This document shows, one piece after another, positions 30,507-41,364 of a DNA stretch of 64,000 nt. Positions within the stretch are counted from its first letter, which is position 1, and each line of letters opens with the position of its first letter. The stretch is taken from the NCBI RefSeq assembly GCF_964204645.1, contig NC_134027.1, forward strand, positions 12,946,485 to 13,010,484, given 5' to 3'. The notes beneath the pieces are model-generated. The model ran no database searches, was not told the DNA's origin, and was given only the letters and a program-made list of their open reading frames with translations. Made by a program: the position numbers and the translations under genes. This DNA comes from Tubulanus polymorphus (Eukaryota > Nemertea > Palaeonemertea > Tubulaniformes > Tubulanidae).

Positions 30507-30816
30507 CAGTCAACTCCTCTTAATCCGTAGAAGTGGGACCTGGCAAAATCATACGGATTAACTGAAAATACAGATTATTTGAAAATTCTCAGAATATTAA
30601 TACCTGGCCTAGTATAGGCAGGAAATAGCCCTTAAGGGGTGTATTATTAATTTTTTCACTTGTAAATTGATTACTTCAGCATTAATACGGATTATTTCAT
30701 ACGGATTAACTGAATAATTTATTAAGGATTTGAACAAGAAAAAACGGGACTTTGAAATGACTACGGAATAATTAAAAATCCGGATTAATGGGATCCGGAT
30801 TAAGAGGAGTTGACTG
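30507..30816. mobile_element. Tigger/pogo-like MITE
   Basis: Inverted ends CAGTCAACTCCTCTTAATCC and GGATTAAGAGGAGTTGACTG flanked by TA dinucleotides (310 bp). The interior repeats CATACGGATTAACTGAA. Termini and TA duplication fit the pogo/Tigger group. It lies five bases beyond the transposase stop. A single similar end (CAGTAGACTCCGCCTAAACC) at 32177 has no visible partner. Confidence 0.8.
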
Positions 30817-30820
30817 TATA

Positions 30821-32488
30821 TTACAATAATAAATGCAGGAAAGCTTGTCGGATTTCAATATAAGCATTTTTTCCTAAGTCATGTTCTGTTTCCATTGAAC
30901 TTCTTGACAACTCTTGGAACACTGGTAGATCTGCTTCATCTATGGGACATGGAGTTAAGGGCACCATAACTCTCTCGTGATCATCCAAGTTAGCTGCCAT
31001 TAGTTCCTAAATGAAAGAGAATATAATTGGCACACATCATTTTGAGCTCAAAACTTGTATTACCAATTTATACAGAATATGATTATCAATAAATTAACTG
31101 AAAAATTATTCTACTGAAAAAGTTGTGCATGTGTTTTTTTTTCGCTTACCAAATGATCACCAACAGGAGGGCTGCCTTGGTTTTCACCTCTTAACCATAA
31201 TTGAAGCGGTGACTGACCCACTGTTCTGACCTTATGACATATCCAGGCATCAATAAAGCGATTAATGCTGTTTTGTAGGCGGGGTAGAAAAACCATGTGC
31301 AAAACATACAGGTCAACGTCATTGTCTGCTATCAGTAAACATTCTTCTTCTAGTGAATGAAATAAATTATAGAAGGTAGATGTGCAGAGAGAATACACAT
31401 CGCGCCAAAGTCTTTCTATCCGTTGATTGTGGACACTGCGGCCAGTAATAAAATGCCCAGGGCCTCTGTCAGGATGTGCAATTATGTAATCAGCAATTAA
31501 GACATTTTCTCCACCGTGGTCTGATCTAACTTTCTGGGGTAGCCCATATCTTTCGACTGCATTTTTGAAACTCCTAAAAACTGTATCTGCTCTATTGTTG
31601 TTGCTACATCTCATAAAGACAGGAATCCGAGAAAATCCATCAATTCCCCCATGAATTACTATACGCCATCTGAAAATTCAATAAATGTTATCTTTCAATG
31701 ATATTGTTCATACAATGTATTACTAATATCCATGTAACAATAATGCTTTCTTAATTGTTGTTTGAAATACACATGAACTTCTCGTCAAAGGCTAAATATC
31801 GTGAAATCATTTTGGATAGAATACTTCATTTTGATATTTTTCAAATACATCGAGGAAATATTAAGTGTAAGTGACAAAAATCTATACCTAATCAACTTAT
31901 GATTGCCATCTACATGCCATATAAAATTTGGCCCTGGAACCCAATATTCTCTTCTCTTCAGTGTTTTCCGTTTCCTCTCATCGATTCCATCTGGGTCGAC
32001 CCGTCTTAACGACTCCCTTATCCGGTCACGCTGAACTCTAAGGCCTAAACTTTGTATGTGGCCAGCATGTAGCTTTTCTCCCCAATTAGGATGAATGGCT
32101 ACAGCATCTGCCACGATGTCATCAAGAATATCATCTGCAAATAGAAAAATTATGCTTTATTTGCTAGTAAGAAATACAGTAGACTCCGCCTAAACCAGTA
32201 CAGTTGGGACTTTAATTTTTTCCACCGAATTAGGCGTTTACCGGTTTAAAGAAATGCGAAAACCAATGTAGCTGTATTCAGATATCATAGGTGATTTACA
32301 AGACCTTACCCACCTGATAATTTATCTGACATATTAGAGACGCGAAGTCCAAATTCCATAACACGTTGAGCAATAGTTCTTTCACAAACATTGAACATAA
32401 TGCCAATCTCTTTATAAGTGAATGTATGTAGAATAAGATATTCAAGACTTTGATATGGTATCTCTCTTTTAGGTCTTCCACGAACCAT
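30821..32488 (-). CDS. IS3-type DDE transposase of the IS3EU-like element (four exons)
   Basis: Exons 32314-32488, 31888-32134, 31150-31669 and 30821-31006, all with GT-AG borders and matching phases; stop TAA at 30821-30823. Exon 1 is a helix-turn-helix (YKEIGIMFNVCERTIAQRV). Exon 2 ends at WHVDGNHKL with the first Asp. Exon 3 has GGIDGFSR, VRSDHGGEN (second Asp) and HNQRIERLWRDV (Glu, 35 residues after the second Asp). Exon 4 is an acidic tail. No stop or frameshift is visible across about 375 codons, so the enzyme looks potentially functional. It would cut and join the TATGG termini and make the 6-bp duplication. The same domain order is seen in the decayed copy at 61760-63146. Confidence 0.85.
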
Positions 32489-32550
32489 TGCTGAAATTTA
32501 ATTATCTAGCATCAGATTAATAGGAAGAGAAGACATACGAGTATGACTAA

Positions 32551-32980
32551 AGGGAGCATCTCAAAATTTCGATAGTTACTTCAATTAGAATAACTGTCTA
32601 ATTCTTTCTAACCCCCCACCCCACCCTTTCAAAGTTGGAACTATTGATTTTCTAATGAGAAACCACAGACAAAGATAAGACATTCTCACGAGTGTATTTC
32701 GCAATTATCACAACTTTTAATTGAAAAATAAAATAGCAAAATTACAAGTGAAAAACCTATTAAAGCCTAATAGACTTTTATAAACAAAATAAAATACATC
32801 TAAAATATCAACAGCATCTAAACGAGAGACGGTTCAATTCAATGTTATCTTTATTGCACCACAATAAATCGATAGTTCGGCAGTGGTGATGAATCCGCGG
32901 GAGGCCTTTACCCCCCCCCCCCATCCCCTTCCGCGAGTTATTCTAATTGAAGTAACTATCAACATTTTGAGATGCTCCCT
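32551..32980. mobile_element. MITE with 43-bp inverted ends
   Basis: AGGGAGCATCTCAAAAT...TAGTTACTTCAATTAGAAT at the left returns inverted at 32937-32980. The interior is AT-rich with a C12-13 run near 32913. Flanking TAA/AA bases could be a 3-bp duplication of PIF/Harbinger type but are ambiguous. It lies upstream of the transposase start. Confidence 0.75.
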
Positions 32981-33563
32981 AACTGAATCTTTCGATTAGA
33001 TGGTGTAGATTAAGTTCTGAGAGTACGACATTCATTGTATTGGAATTTGCGCGGAATTTACCATTTGAGCTCAGACCACTATTCCAAAATCTTCTATATC
33101 CTATGGTAAAAACAAGAAATTCAAACGTTTAGTTCACATATAAGCGCGTAAATTCAGGGGAAATCCTGCGTATGCCTCATAGGCCAGCATCTTAGCTACG
33201 CATTGAAGTGGTTTTCGCCCCATGTACCCAACCTAACTTTTGAAATAATCAAACTTTTAGAAAGGAGGGGTATCCCAGTACAGGTATGCCAGTACATCTG
33301 GACCGAATATAGAAGGGAATGCCCCACCGGGTTTGGTACCCTTACTCCAAGCAAAAAAAGTCCAGGGAATCCCTTATTTCATCATCAATCTGTCTCTCAG
33401 GACCAATGGATTTCATACATATAACCGAAATTCGTTACCTATCCCATTTGCAGAATTATGGCAACATTTATGGAGGACCTCTTTTTCATTTTAGGTACCT
33501 AATTGTGGTCTGATGCCATTTGCTCAACAAGCAATGGGGAATGGACCATGGGGAATCCCTGAG
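32981..33563. other. Non-coding inner flank of the IS3EU-like element
   Basis: Between the MITE and the right TIR. No long ORF, repeat or splice pattern could be supported. Confidence 0.5.
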
Positions 33564-33860
33564 TGTTGCGTCGAAAAGAGCGATATGATTCAATTAAATT
33601 CTAACTTTATTGAATATATAATACCGTGGCGCCACCATACGGTGAACTATGGAACCTTCACGTAAATAAGCTACGTCGTTACAAACTACCCACGTCGCAG
33701 CGAAATAGATGCGATGAAAAGTAGACACGTCGCAAATATACTACGGTGCAGCAATTATCCTACGTCGGAGAAAATATACACCGACGCAAATATACTACGG
33801 CGCAGCAATTATCCTACGCCGTAACAATGGTCATGTTTATTGCATGAATCGCGTTCCATA
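33564..33860 (-). repeat. Right terminal inverted repeat of the IS3EU-like element
   Basis: 297 bp, two mismatches to 5749-6045 inverted. Ends ...CGCGTTCCATA, followed by the TCACTC duplication. Confidence 0.93.
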
Positions 33861-34816
33861 TCACTCTGAATACCGAACACCCATTGATTCTCCGCGAATT
33901 CGCGTTCTTCTACAGTGATTGGATCTGAAAGAGGGACAAAACTTTTACGCAGTAACATATTTACAAATCTGTATACACGAAACGTCACTCTCAACAGGTC
34001 ATTCAACGAATTAAAGCTATCAATATCCATAGCCTTATGTATACCGTAACAAGTATTCGATCCAACTGACGTAGCTGTAACAGTAACGAAAGAATTATTT
34101 GCGCAATGAACAGTATCGAAATGAAAATTTGGTAGCCGAGACTCTGATAGCCATGTCGGCCCTTTCCACCATAATTCACACGAAGTAAGAGTATCCGCAA
34201 AAACCCCACGTGAAAGAAGATCTGCAGGATTACTTTCACTGTTACAGTAATGCCAGTATGACATGCATTTAGAGGTCAACCTTCGGATTTCTAAAATCCG
34301 ATTCTTAACAAACGTACTCAATTGTCTATCGGAATTAATCCAGGACAGAACAATTTGGCTATCAGACCAAATATGTGTATCAATATGTAGTCGAGAATCC
34401 ATCGATTCTTTAATGTAAGTAGCCAAACGTGATGCGAGCAAGGCAGCCATGAGTTCCATTTCTGGAATTGTTCTCACTTTGATAGGAGATACCCTATTCT
34501 TAGAAATGACAAATGATGTCTTGCCCTCAACCTTGAGATACCCAACGGCCCCATAGGCTGACTTGCTTGCATCACCGAAAACATGAAGTTCACACTTCTT
34601 ACCGATGATCCCGAAATCAAAATATGCTCTGGGCAAAAAACAACTAGTACTAATAGATAAATCACGTGAAATAACTGCCCATTGATCACGAAGCTCCAAA
34701 GATAAAGGTTCATCCCAGTCAAGACCGGATTTCCACAAATTCTGAGTAAGTTTCTTTGCTAAAATAGTGACTGGAGTAATTAATCCTAGTGGTCCGTAAA
34801 CCCTGGCCGTTTCACT
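33861..34816 (-). pseudogene. BEL/Pao RT-connection and RNase H segment
   Basis: Continues the RT segment at 38187-39842 across the MULE-like insertion and leads into the integrase at 4257-5748. It opens with ARVYGPLGLITP, the conserved Pao post-RT block. RNase H residues appear in VFGDASKSAYGAVGYL (Asp), EMELMAALLASRLA (Glu) and IWSDSQIVLSWI (Asp), followed by NPADLLSRGV. The segment itself is open; the ATG and stop of the larger frame fall in the flanking insertions and are not native. Confidence 0.88.
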
Positions 34817-35154
34817 CGGTGTTGTCATATCGCGGAAAGACGGAATCGCGGAATTTTCCAAAAACGCGGAATTTCTTCATTTTTACTATAAATAGTAAAC
34901 GGGGTTTTCCCACGGGGATACCCACTGTCGGACAGGGCACCGGACCCAGGTTTTCAACATCGGGAATTAGTATTTGATAATTTATTATATCGCCAGTCAA
35001 CAACTTTACGATACTGTTCCAAATAATGGAGAACCTAGGCAATACGTGCTTTGCGAATTCAGAGATACAGAGTATCGCTGCATTAACTGAAGGAATACAA
35101 ATCGATGGTACGTAAACGTAGGATTTGTGATGACATCATGGGTCATTCTCCAGG

Positions 35155-35258
35155 ACTCATTTCCGAGTTAAGATTTGACTCTGGTCTCTGGATTTAAAAC
35201 ATTGGAAATGAATTGATTCTAAGTAACTGAGAGTTAACTCACAACTGTGGAACTGGAT
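35155..35258. repeat. Small palindromic MITE-like element, copy 2
   Basis: GAGTTAAGATTTGACTCTGG ... GAGAGTTAACTCACAACTGT parallels the element at 7711-7820. It is more diverged, with a small insertion in the left arm. Confidence 0.55.
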
Positions 35259-35678
35259 CGATGTCAGACGAAAATAAATTGACATTATGTATATTTCATT
35301 CTGGCTTAGGATTGTTCATGCGTGTTGTGTGTCTACATTGTTGTTATAAGCGAATGTGGTTTATCTTTTAGAATTAAATGATATGAAAGATTATAAAATG
35401 GTTTCCTTTTTTTAATGTTTAGTTTGTGACTGCTATAACATATATGTCCCTATGCTAATTATTTGGATCAAAAGAATCTTATTGGTACCGGTACTGGACG
35501 GCCGTAAAATTATAATAATTTCAAAGGAATTTGAACCGGTACTTGTTTGGTCGTAGGATTTCATGTTTGCAACCATCTACAACTACGGTCCTACACCGCG
35601 AGTAGTTAGGGTATGTCACTATGGTACCGCAGTGGAGTGAGGAGGGAGGAGTGAGGAGGGAGGAGGGATGACGTCATA

Positions 35679-35762
35679 CCGGAAGTGACGTCATCCAAGA
35701 TGGCGGCCGGAAGTGACGTCATCCAAGATGGCGGCCGGAAGTGACGTCATCCAAGATGGCGG
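35679..35762 (+). repeat. 28-bp tandem array combining ETS, CRE and YY1-like motifs
   Basis: Three units of CCGGAAGTGACGTCATCC + AAGATGGCGG. Each holds CCGGAAGT (ETS consensus), TGACGTCA (CRE) and AAGATGGCGGC (YY1 consensus). The opposite end (37683-37738) has two inverted units, plus one diverged CRE at each side. Confidence 0.85.
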
Positions 35763-35966
35763 CCGGAAATGGCGGTTAATATTCAAATTTCAAATTTTTG
35801 GCGGGAAAATTCAAATAGTCACGATCACCGTATTACGTAGATATCCGAAAATACGATGAGCTTTTCGACGTAAATCCGACTAGATGCGGCGTAAAACTAA
35901 CATTGGAACAATGGAAAAAAATTGAAAGACATTAATTTTACAGAAGATATATCCGAACTGGCTAAT

Positions 35967-36071
35967 ATGAGACCGTGCTGGTACGATTCGAGTCACTCGA
36001 ATCAGGAATACAGATGCTCGTACTGCGCAAAAGACACAAGCGGGGTTAGAAAGCACCTGAATACGGTATAA
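35967..36071 (+). CDS. Short ORF with a finger-like motif (34 aa)
   Basis: ATG 35967 to TAA 36069-36071. YRCSYCAKDTSGVRKHLNTV looks like the front of a BED or C2H2 finger but lacks the final His. Probably a remnant of the element's lost protein. Confidence 0.3.
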   Translation: MRPCWYDSSHSNQEYRCSYCAKDTSGVRKHLNTV

Positions 36072-37640
36072 TGATAACCCAAGTATAATTAAAGTAATTT
36101 AAAACCGCTCTGACCAAAAGAGGATTAACTAAAGTAGTGAGTTTCTATATTTTACGAATTTTTATACGTAGCGACTCATTCGTCATCTACCGGATTGTAT
36201 AAATAAAAGCCATAACCCGTGTATATGTATAATATTTTTGGAAAAAAAAAATTTATGTTTTTTAGATGAACGAGTAAATAATAAACTTGCAATGTATATA
36301 ATATTTCATATCTGTCTCATTTTATTCGGATTTACTCTATAATAATCAAGCATTTTGTCGTTGGCCAGACCCCTTGATACAATATATCATCTATGAACGT
36401 AATCAAGTAATTGAGAAACAAATACCATTGACCCATGGTTAGCATCTACCATCTAAAATATCTGGTCAGTACCCTCGATGATATGTGACGGAATATGCAG
36501 GATGAAAATTACGCAATTAAGTAATTGAGAAACAAAAACCATTGACCCGTTGTTAGCATCTGCCGAATAAGTTATTTAGATCAGAGACACAACCGCGATT
36601 GGGGAAATTAAGTATGAGCAAACCAACTATAGTATACCCATTCCGGGTTTGTTGGTTGTTTGTTGATTGACTGACGCGATTAAGCTGTTTGGAAAACCTA
36701 GACTAGTAACAGATGGTTTTCTACGGCGAGTTTATAGAAATATAATTTAGAAAACGACAAAATTCATATACATAATAGTTTATTATAGAAGCTTAAAATA
36801 TTTCACGATAAATTTTTCTTTTACAAAATAATCATTATCATTAGTTTTATTTGACAATAGTTTCGTAATATCGCGTACATCGTTACCGTGACATAGGTGC
36901 AATAGTACAAATATTGCGTAATAACAGAAATACATCGGATAATACGTTTTGATACATCTTATTATTATATTTCCAATCTATGCAATTTTCATCCAAGTAT
37001 TTTTCTAACATTTATCACAAGTTCCGGGTTGTTGCCCGAACGAATCAAAAATAACCGATTCCGTATCCGGTAAACTTTTATTCATTTATCAAAAGTTTTA
37101 ATAATTCAATTTCGTGGTCGATTCCTTGGCGGGTTTTGAATTCTTAACGTCGTGTCAAAATGAGGTCCGCAAATTATTTGAGTAATTGAGTCTATTGGGT
37201 CATGGTGGAGATGGGAAATTATCGAAGGCTGGGATTCCGACATTCCATGTCAAAATGAGTTCCCGGAACTCACTGTTGCTGGGTTTTTGGAAACGCTCGC
37301 CATCGAGGATGGGAATTTGATTATACTGGTGTCCGTTTTGTGCAAATCAATGACATAATAACCCAACATCGCCTATTCTAAGCCGGCTTGAAAATGAGGT
37401 TAAGTGGTTCCCGTGGCTTCAATTCAAAGAAAACAGGTTTTCATCTACTTCAAAATTAAGCCGAAAACAGGGAAATTAACTGTATTTTCCTTATTTGTCG
37501 CATACACCCTTGAATGCGTAAGCGCCATCTAGGATTCAATCATACCAATAAATAAATTTGGATTTAAAACCGCCAATAAATTGATTTGGATTTGTTGTCA
37601 ATAATTTGATTTGGATTTAACGGAAAAATTTTGAATTTTC
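36072..37640. other. Non-coding interior of the nested element
   Basis: AT-rich sequence with short direct repeats. No ORF of note on either strand and no family recognised. Confidence 0.5.
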
Positions 37641-38028
37641 CCGCCAAAAATTTGAAATTTGAATATTAACCGCCACTTCCGGCCGCCATCTTGGATGACG
37701 TCACTTCCGGCCGCCATCTTGGATGACGTCACTTCCGGTATGACGTCATCCCTCCTCCCTCCTCACTCTTCCCTCCTCACTCCACTGCGGTACCATAGTG
37801 ACATACCCTAACTACTACCGCGAACGTGCTCAATATTTATCTGATAATATTCGCTTCTGAAGTTCTCAAAAAGTCGATGAACTTCGATAACCGAAGTTTG
37901 CCTAGTAGAAATAGACATTAGGTGCCTGGTCTCTTTCACCCCATTTGATTCTGACTTCTTCTACAGGTGGCAGCCAGTCAACGGTATCGTAATATAACAT
38001 TTCCATATAAAATTGCCTGCAAATAATG

Positions 38029-38039
38029 GGATTCGAACC
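38029..38039 (-). other. tRNA B-box-like motif inside the MULE-like element
   Basis: The minus strand reads GGTTCGAATCC, a perfect RNA polymerase III B box, about 30 bases downstream of ACAGCGCACCGGACC. The arrangement resembles a tRNA-derived SINE head. A full tRNA fold is not evident. Confidence 0.4.
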
Positions 38040-38186
38040 TAACTCGTTGCATCGATCGGTCCGGTGCGCTGTCCGACAGTGGGTATCCCCGTGGGAAAAC
38101 TCGTTTACTATTTAAAGTAAAAATGAAGAAATTCCGCGTTTTTGGAAAATTCCGCGATTCCGTCTTTCCGCGATATGACAACACCG

Positions 38187-39842
38187 CGTTTCACTGACAA
38201 TCTCTCTCTTCGTAATCAATGGCGTATCGGTAACATCGTGTTTTACCAGCCGTAACGTGTCACCAGAAGTATCCCAGTAGATACCTAAAGTCTTCACAGA
38301 CTGTTTGCCACTCAATACATCATCTTTTAATGCTCTTTGCTTTAAATCTTCGGAATTGGACAGCCACTCACGCAGGTTAAACCCTGCTTCATTGAGTAAT
38401 GCTCTAGAAGTCTCATAGTATTCAATCAACTCAGTATCAGTATCTCTACCTGATAAAACATTATCTACATATAAGCTCTCACGTAAATCTCTAGAAATAT
38501 TACAATCATTTAAACCTAGATGATGTTTAAGTGTTGCATTCAGAATAAAAGGAGAACTTTTGGCTCCAAACAGAACTACGCGAAAACGATAAACAACAAA
38601 CTCACTCTCGGCATCATGTGGATTAGATAGCCACATAAATCTAACATAATCACGATCGTCTTCATGTAGCAGAATATGCAAAAATGCTTTCTCTATATCA
38701 GAGCAAAATCCGTATCGAAATAATCGAAATCTCAAGATAATAGAACAAAGATCGTTTATGAAATTAGGACCCTTGAAAAGACAATCATTAAGACTAGGTT
38801 CTCCAGGCCCTTTACTACAACTACAATCATAGACTACCCTCACGGGGGTTGTCATAGAATCTTTTACGATTGGATGGTGTGGTATATAATGACCAATACT
38901 GGGCGAAACGAATTCTTTGTCAACTAATTCTATAAAACCACGTTTGAGCTGGTCCTGAATAACGGCATCGTAAGTTTGAAGCAAATCAGAATCTAACCTA
39001 CGGATCATTGATCGTGTCCTTGCATAACTAATGTCGTAATTAGATGGAAGCTCGGGGTGTACAGGTTTCCACGGTAAACGTGCTATATAGCGGCCATCGA
39101 TAAATGTACATGTAATAGAATTCTGACAGTACGATTGAAAAATTAGATCGGACTCGGTTTCCGAAATACCTAACGTCTCAAGCTTCCAATAAGTATCTAA
39201 CTCAATTTCTTCTTCTTTATGAGAAGTCACAATGCTCATGATCACAGCTTGGTTTACAGATTCAGACTTACTTACTGGACCCGAAATTACATATCCTAGT
39301 TTCGATCTTACTGCCGTTGGACCATCTCCTCTTCGAATTTCATCTTCAAAAAAAGACCAACATAAATCTGCACCTATAAGTAGTGTTACATCAAATAAAT
39401 CATAATGAGAAATATTGTTAGCTAACTTAAGCCCTTTCAAATACGGATATCTAGACACCGAGTACTGCACACGATTGGCTAGCGGTGTTGCTATTGTAGG
39501 ACAAACTAAAGTACTTATCTGAATGCGTTTTTTATCCAAAGTTACAACGTCAAATTCCACCACACCCATTTTCCTAGTAATGGATTTATCTCCTCCAAAT
39601 CTATTTACACTAATAAACTCTGACCTTACCGGATGCAAACCTAATTTATCAACAAGTGCTCGCGAAACAAATGATCGTGTCGCCCCCTCATCGAAGAGTA
39701 TCAGTGCTTCACCAATAAATTCATTTGTAGGGGAAGCAACGGTAGCAACTGCAGTCTTTAAAAGAACTGCACAATCTGCTGATGTAAAATACTGTTTCAC
39801 TTCTGTGCTTAATTCAGATGCGAAATTACATTGTGAAATATC
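38187..39842 (-). pseudogene. BEL/Pao protease and reverse transcriptase segment
   Basis: Aspartic protease motif LFDEGATRSFVSRALVDKLG near the start, then RT blocks VRVVYDCSCSKG, FCSDIEKAFLHILLHEDD (first catalytic Asp), FGAKSSPFILNATL and YVDNVLSG (the YVDD-type box, here with Asn at the fourth position). Open across the whole segment. It is cut from gag by Polinton 2 on the right and from RNase H by the MULE-like element on the left. The last 25 or so codons of the apparent ORF are transposon sequence. Confidence 0.9.
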
Positions 39843-39938
39843 AGTAATTAGGAAATGGCGTTTTCATACCAGAGTACGAGAGTACGAGACACCACTCATC
39901 ACCACAAGTAATTTGTTTTCCTTATAAATGGGAGATAG
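39843..39938 (+). repeat. Left terminal inverted repeat of Polinton 2
   Basis: First 60 bases match the outer right end exactly (CCAGAGTACGAGAGTACGAG is one landmark). The next 36 match the right end's inner part, after the 255-bp insert there. Confidence 0.9.
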
Positions 39939-40253
39939 AAAAGCATTCTTAGCAACAATAAATAACAGAATAAAACCAGCAAAAAACAATTTGAAATAAA
40001 AAAGTTAGTTGATGTTACAAAAGAAATTGAACATAAAATATTGAAATTAGAAAAGATAAAAACTAAATATGGAGAGAAAGTATCAGCTAATTTAAGCTAC
40101 TGTAATGTTAGTACATCGCGAGAATTTAAAGTATTTTTACCTGATAAATGGGTTTCATTGAGTACAGAGGAATTAAAAGATTTAAAAGGATTTAAAATAA
40201 TCTATCATGGAAAAAATGAAGATGGCCATCATGATTTAGAAATTGTTGATTAA
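39928..40253 (+). pseudogene. SSB-like protein fragment
   Basis: Homologous to the C-terminal two thirds of the 113-aa protein at 25412-25753: VFLPDKWVSLSTEELKDL and IIYHGKNEDGHHDLEIVD. The ATG at 39928 sits in the TIR and gives a different short peptide that stops at once, so the fragment has no proper start. In Polinton 1 this gene is beside polB; here it is at the opposite end and strand. Confidence 0.6.
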
Positions 40254-40442
40254 ATTTAAAAAAATAAATTAATAAAAATAATGAATATTAAGAATCCGAA
40301 ACAACTTATCTGGACAAATTAATTGCTCCGCATAGATCGTGCCATAAACAGCACCCACACAGTGATAGACAAAAGTAGTGAGATATTCAATTAATATTCA
40401 ATTAATTAAAAAAAATATTTTTTTTGCTTTTTTTCTAAAATA
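40254..40442. other. Short spacer, nothing recognised
   Basis: AT-rich with A/T runs near 40405-40440. No gene or repeat supported. Confidence 0.4.
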
Positions 40443-40796
40443 TTAATCCATTTTTTTTATTATAAATTTTGGAATTTCAGAAGTATTTTCATTTTTGATA
40501 GCATTTGTTTCAGAATTATTAATATCATGAATTTTATTTGATTTCTTATACCAATTACACCCAATCGAAATGAATACAATTACAAATCCAACTGTAAAAT
40601 ATAGACATTTATCAAATATTCTATCATTAGAAGGAGTAGAAATAACAATATTTTCACTATTTTTATTAACATTTTTATTACTTATTTTTTCTTTTACAGC
40701 TTTTTTATATTCTTGTGATTTAATTCCTAATTGCCGAGACCATTCAATTTGTTTCTGTGATCTCGGTTTTTTCTTCACTTCTTCCACCTCGCTCAT
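40443..40796 (-). CDS. Conserved small membrane protein (117 aa)
   Basis: Homologue of 15067-15462. Basic opening (KKKPRSQKQIEWSRQLGIKS), one membrane segment (LYFTVGFVIVFISIGC) and a polar tail. Its ATG overlaps the end of the 196-aa gene by 53 bases. Frame intact. Confidence 0.68.
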   Translation of the reverse strand: MSEVEEVKKKPRSQKQIEWSRQLGIKSQEYKKAVKEKISNKNVNKNSENIVISTPSNDRIFDKCLYFTVGFVIVFISIGCNWYKKSNKIHDINNSETNAIKNENTSEIPKFIIKKMD

Positions 40797-41334
40797 TTAT
40801 TATAGAAATATTTTTACTTTCAATATTTGAAAATGTTATAACCCCAGTTGATAATAATGTCATTAATCCACCTAATTGAAATGATAAATATCCAATCCAT
40901 TTATTTAATTCAGTCGTAACTAAATAATCATTTTTTAAATCAGCATATAATCTATTTTCATCTTCAATTGGTAGTATAAAATTACATAATTTACTATAAC
41001 CTTTTACTACATTTTCTGATATCGCGTCATTAATTCTAGCTGTTCTCGCGGATTCATAAATCTTAAATAATCTAATAATTTCATCTGATTTCATTGTATC
41101 TAATTCATTATAAGTTAAATTTTTACCGATAAAATTTTTACATTTTCCAGATGCTATTAATATTTCTAATTGATGTTTACAATAAAGATAATATTCATAA
41201 TTATTATTTGTTGTAACATTATTTAAAGCACCATCATCTGGAGTTAATTTTGTTTCTGTTATTCCTAAATCATCTAAAGTTTTTTCAATTGGAACATCAC
41301 CATTTTTAGATTTTATTTTCTTTTCACCTACCAT
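40744..41334 (-). CDS. Conserved Polinton protein of unknown function (196 aa)
   Basis: Homologue of 14469-15074: EKTLDDLGITE, YEYYLYCKHQLEILIASGK, ARTARINDAIS and the hydrophobic FQLGGLMTLLSTGVITFSNI. Intact from ATG 41334. Pairing with the 117-aa membrane protein is kept although the pair has moved to the end of the element. Confidence 0.7.
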   Translation of the reverse strand: MVGEKKIKSKNGDVPIEKTLDDLGITETKLTPDDGALNNVTTNNNYEYYLYCKHQLEILIASGKCKNFIGKNLTYNELDTMKSDEIIRLFKIYESARTARINDAISENVVKGYSKLCNFILPIEDENRLYADLKNDYLVTTELNKWIGYLSFQLGGLMTLLSTGVITFSNIESKNISIINERGGRSEEKTEITETN

Positions 41335-41364
41335 TTATATAACAAAAAAATTAGTTGTGATGTT

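Larger units (their letters stand above)
5749..33860. mobile_element. IS3EU-like DNA transposon (host of Polinton 1)
   Basis: Terminal inverted repeats of 297 bp with only two mismatches begin TATGGAACGCGATTCA. The 6-bp duplication TCACTC flanks both ends (5743-5748 and 33861-33866). Removing Polinton 1 and its duplicated TTTATC leaves about 9.5 kb holding two convergent spliced genes: SAM/UIM/HECT (+, 6120-11300) and an IS3-type DDE transposase (-, 30821-32488). From recall, 6-bp duplications, TAY termini and an IS3-like transposase are features of the IS3EU superfamily. That name is less certain than the element itself. High TIR identity and open transposase exons point to recent movement into the BEL element. 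Confidence 0.85.
35602..37815. mobile_element. Nested inverted-repeat element with ETS/CRE/YY1-like subterminal arrays
   Basis: Inverted ends GTAGTTAGGGTATGTCACTA over about 200 bp. The flanking 8-mers CACCGCGA and TACCGCGA differ at one base, consistent with an 8-bp duplication. Subterminal regions carry GAGGGAGGA tracts and 28-bp tandem repeats, three at the left and two at the right. The interior has one short finger-like ORF and two direct repeats of about 60 bp around 36400 and 36510 (AAGTAATTGAGAAACAAA). Superfamily not identified. Confidence 0.7.
34817..38186. mobile_element. MULE-like DNA transposon, non-autonomous or degraded
   Basis: About 130-bp inverted repeats starting CGGTGTTGTCATATCGCGGA, with a 9-bp duplication CGTTTCACT (34808-34816 and 38187-38195). 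The duplication length fits Mutator-like elements. No transposase was found in the 3.4 kb. The TIR contains two tandem CGCGGAATT motifs. The right side carries a tRNA-like B box just inside the repeat. A second inverted-repeat element occupies 35602-37815. Confidence 0.8.

Noticed and set aside
33809-33860. Apparent C-terminal end of the RNase H ORF
   Set aside because: This part reads into the IS3EU-like TIR; the native retrotransposon frame continues at 5748.
35640-35680. GAGGGAGGA tract as a separate microsatellite gene-regulatory element
   Set aside because: It is part of the inverted terminal region of the nested element and appears inverted at the other end.
38020-38085. Possible tRNA gene on the minus strand
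   Set aside because: A good B box is present but no cloverleaf or clear A box at the right spacing could be drawn.
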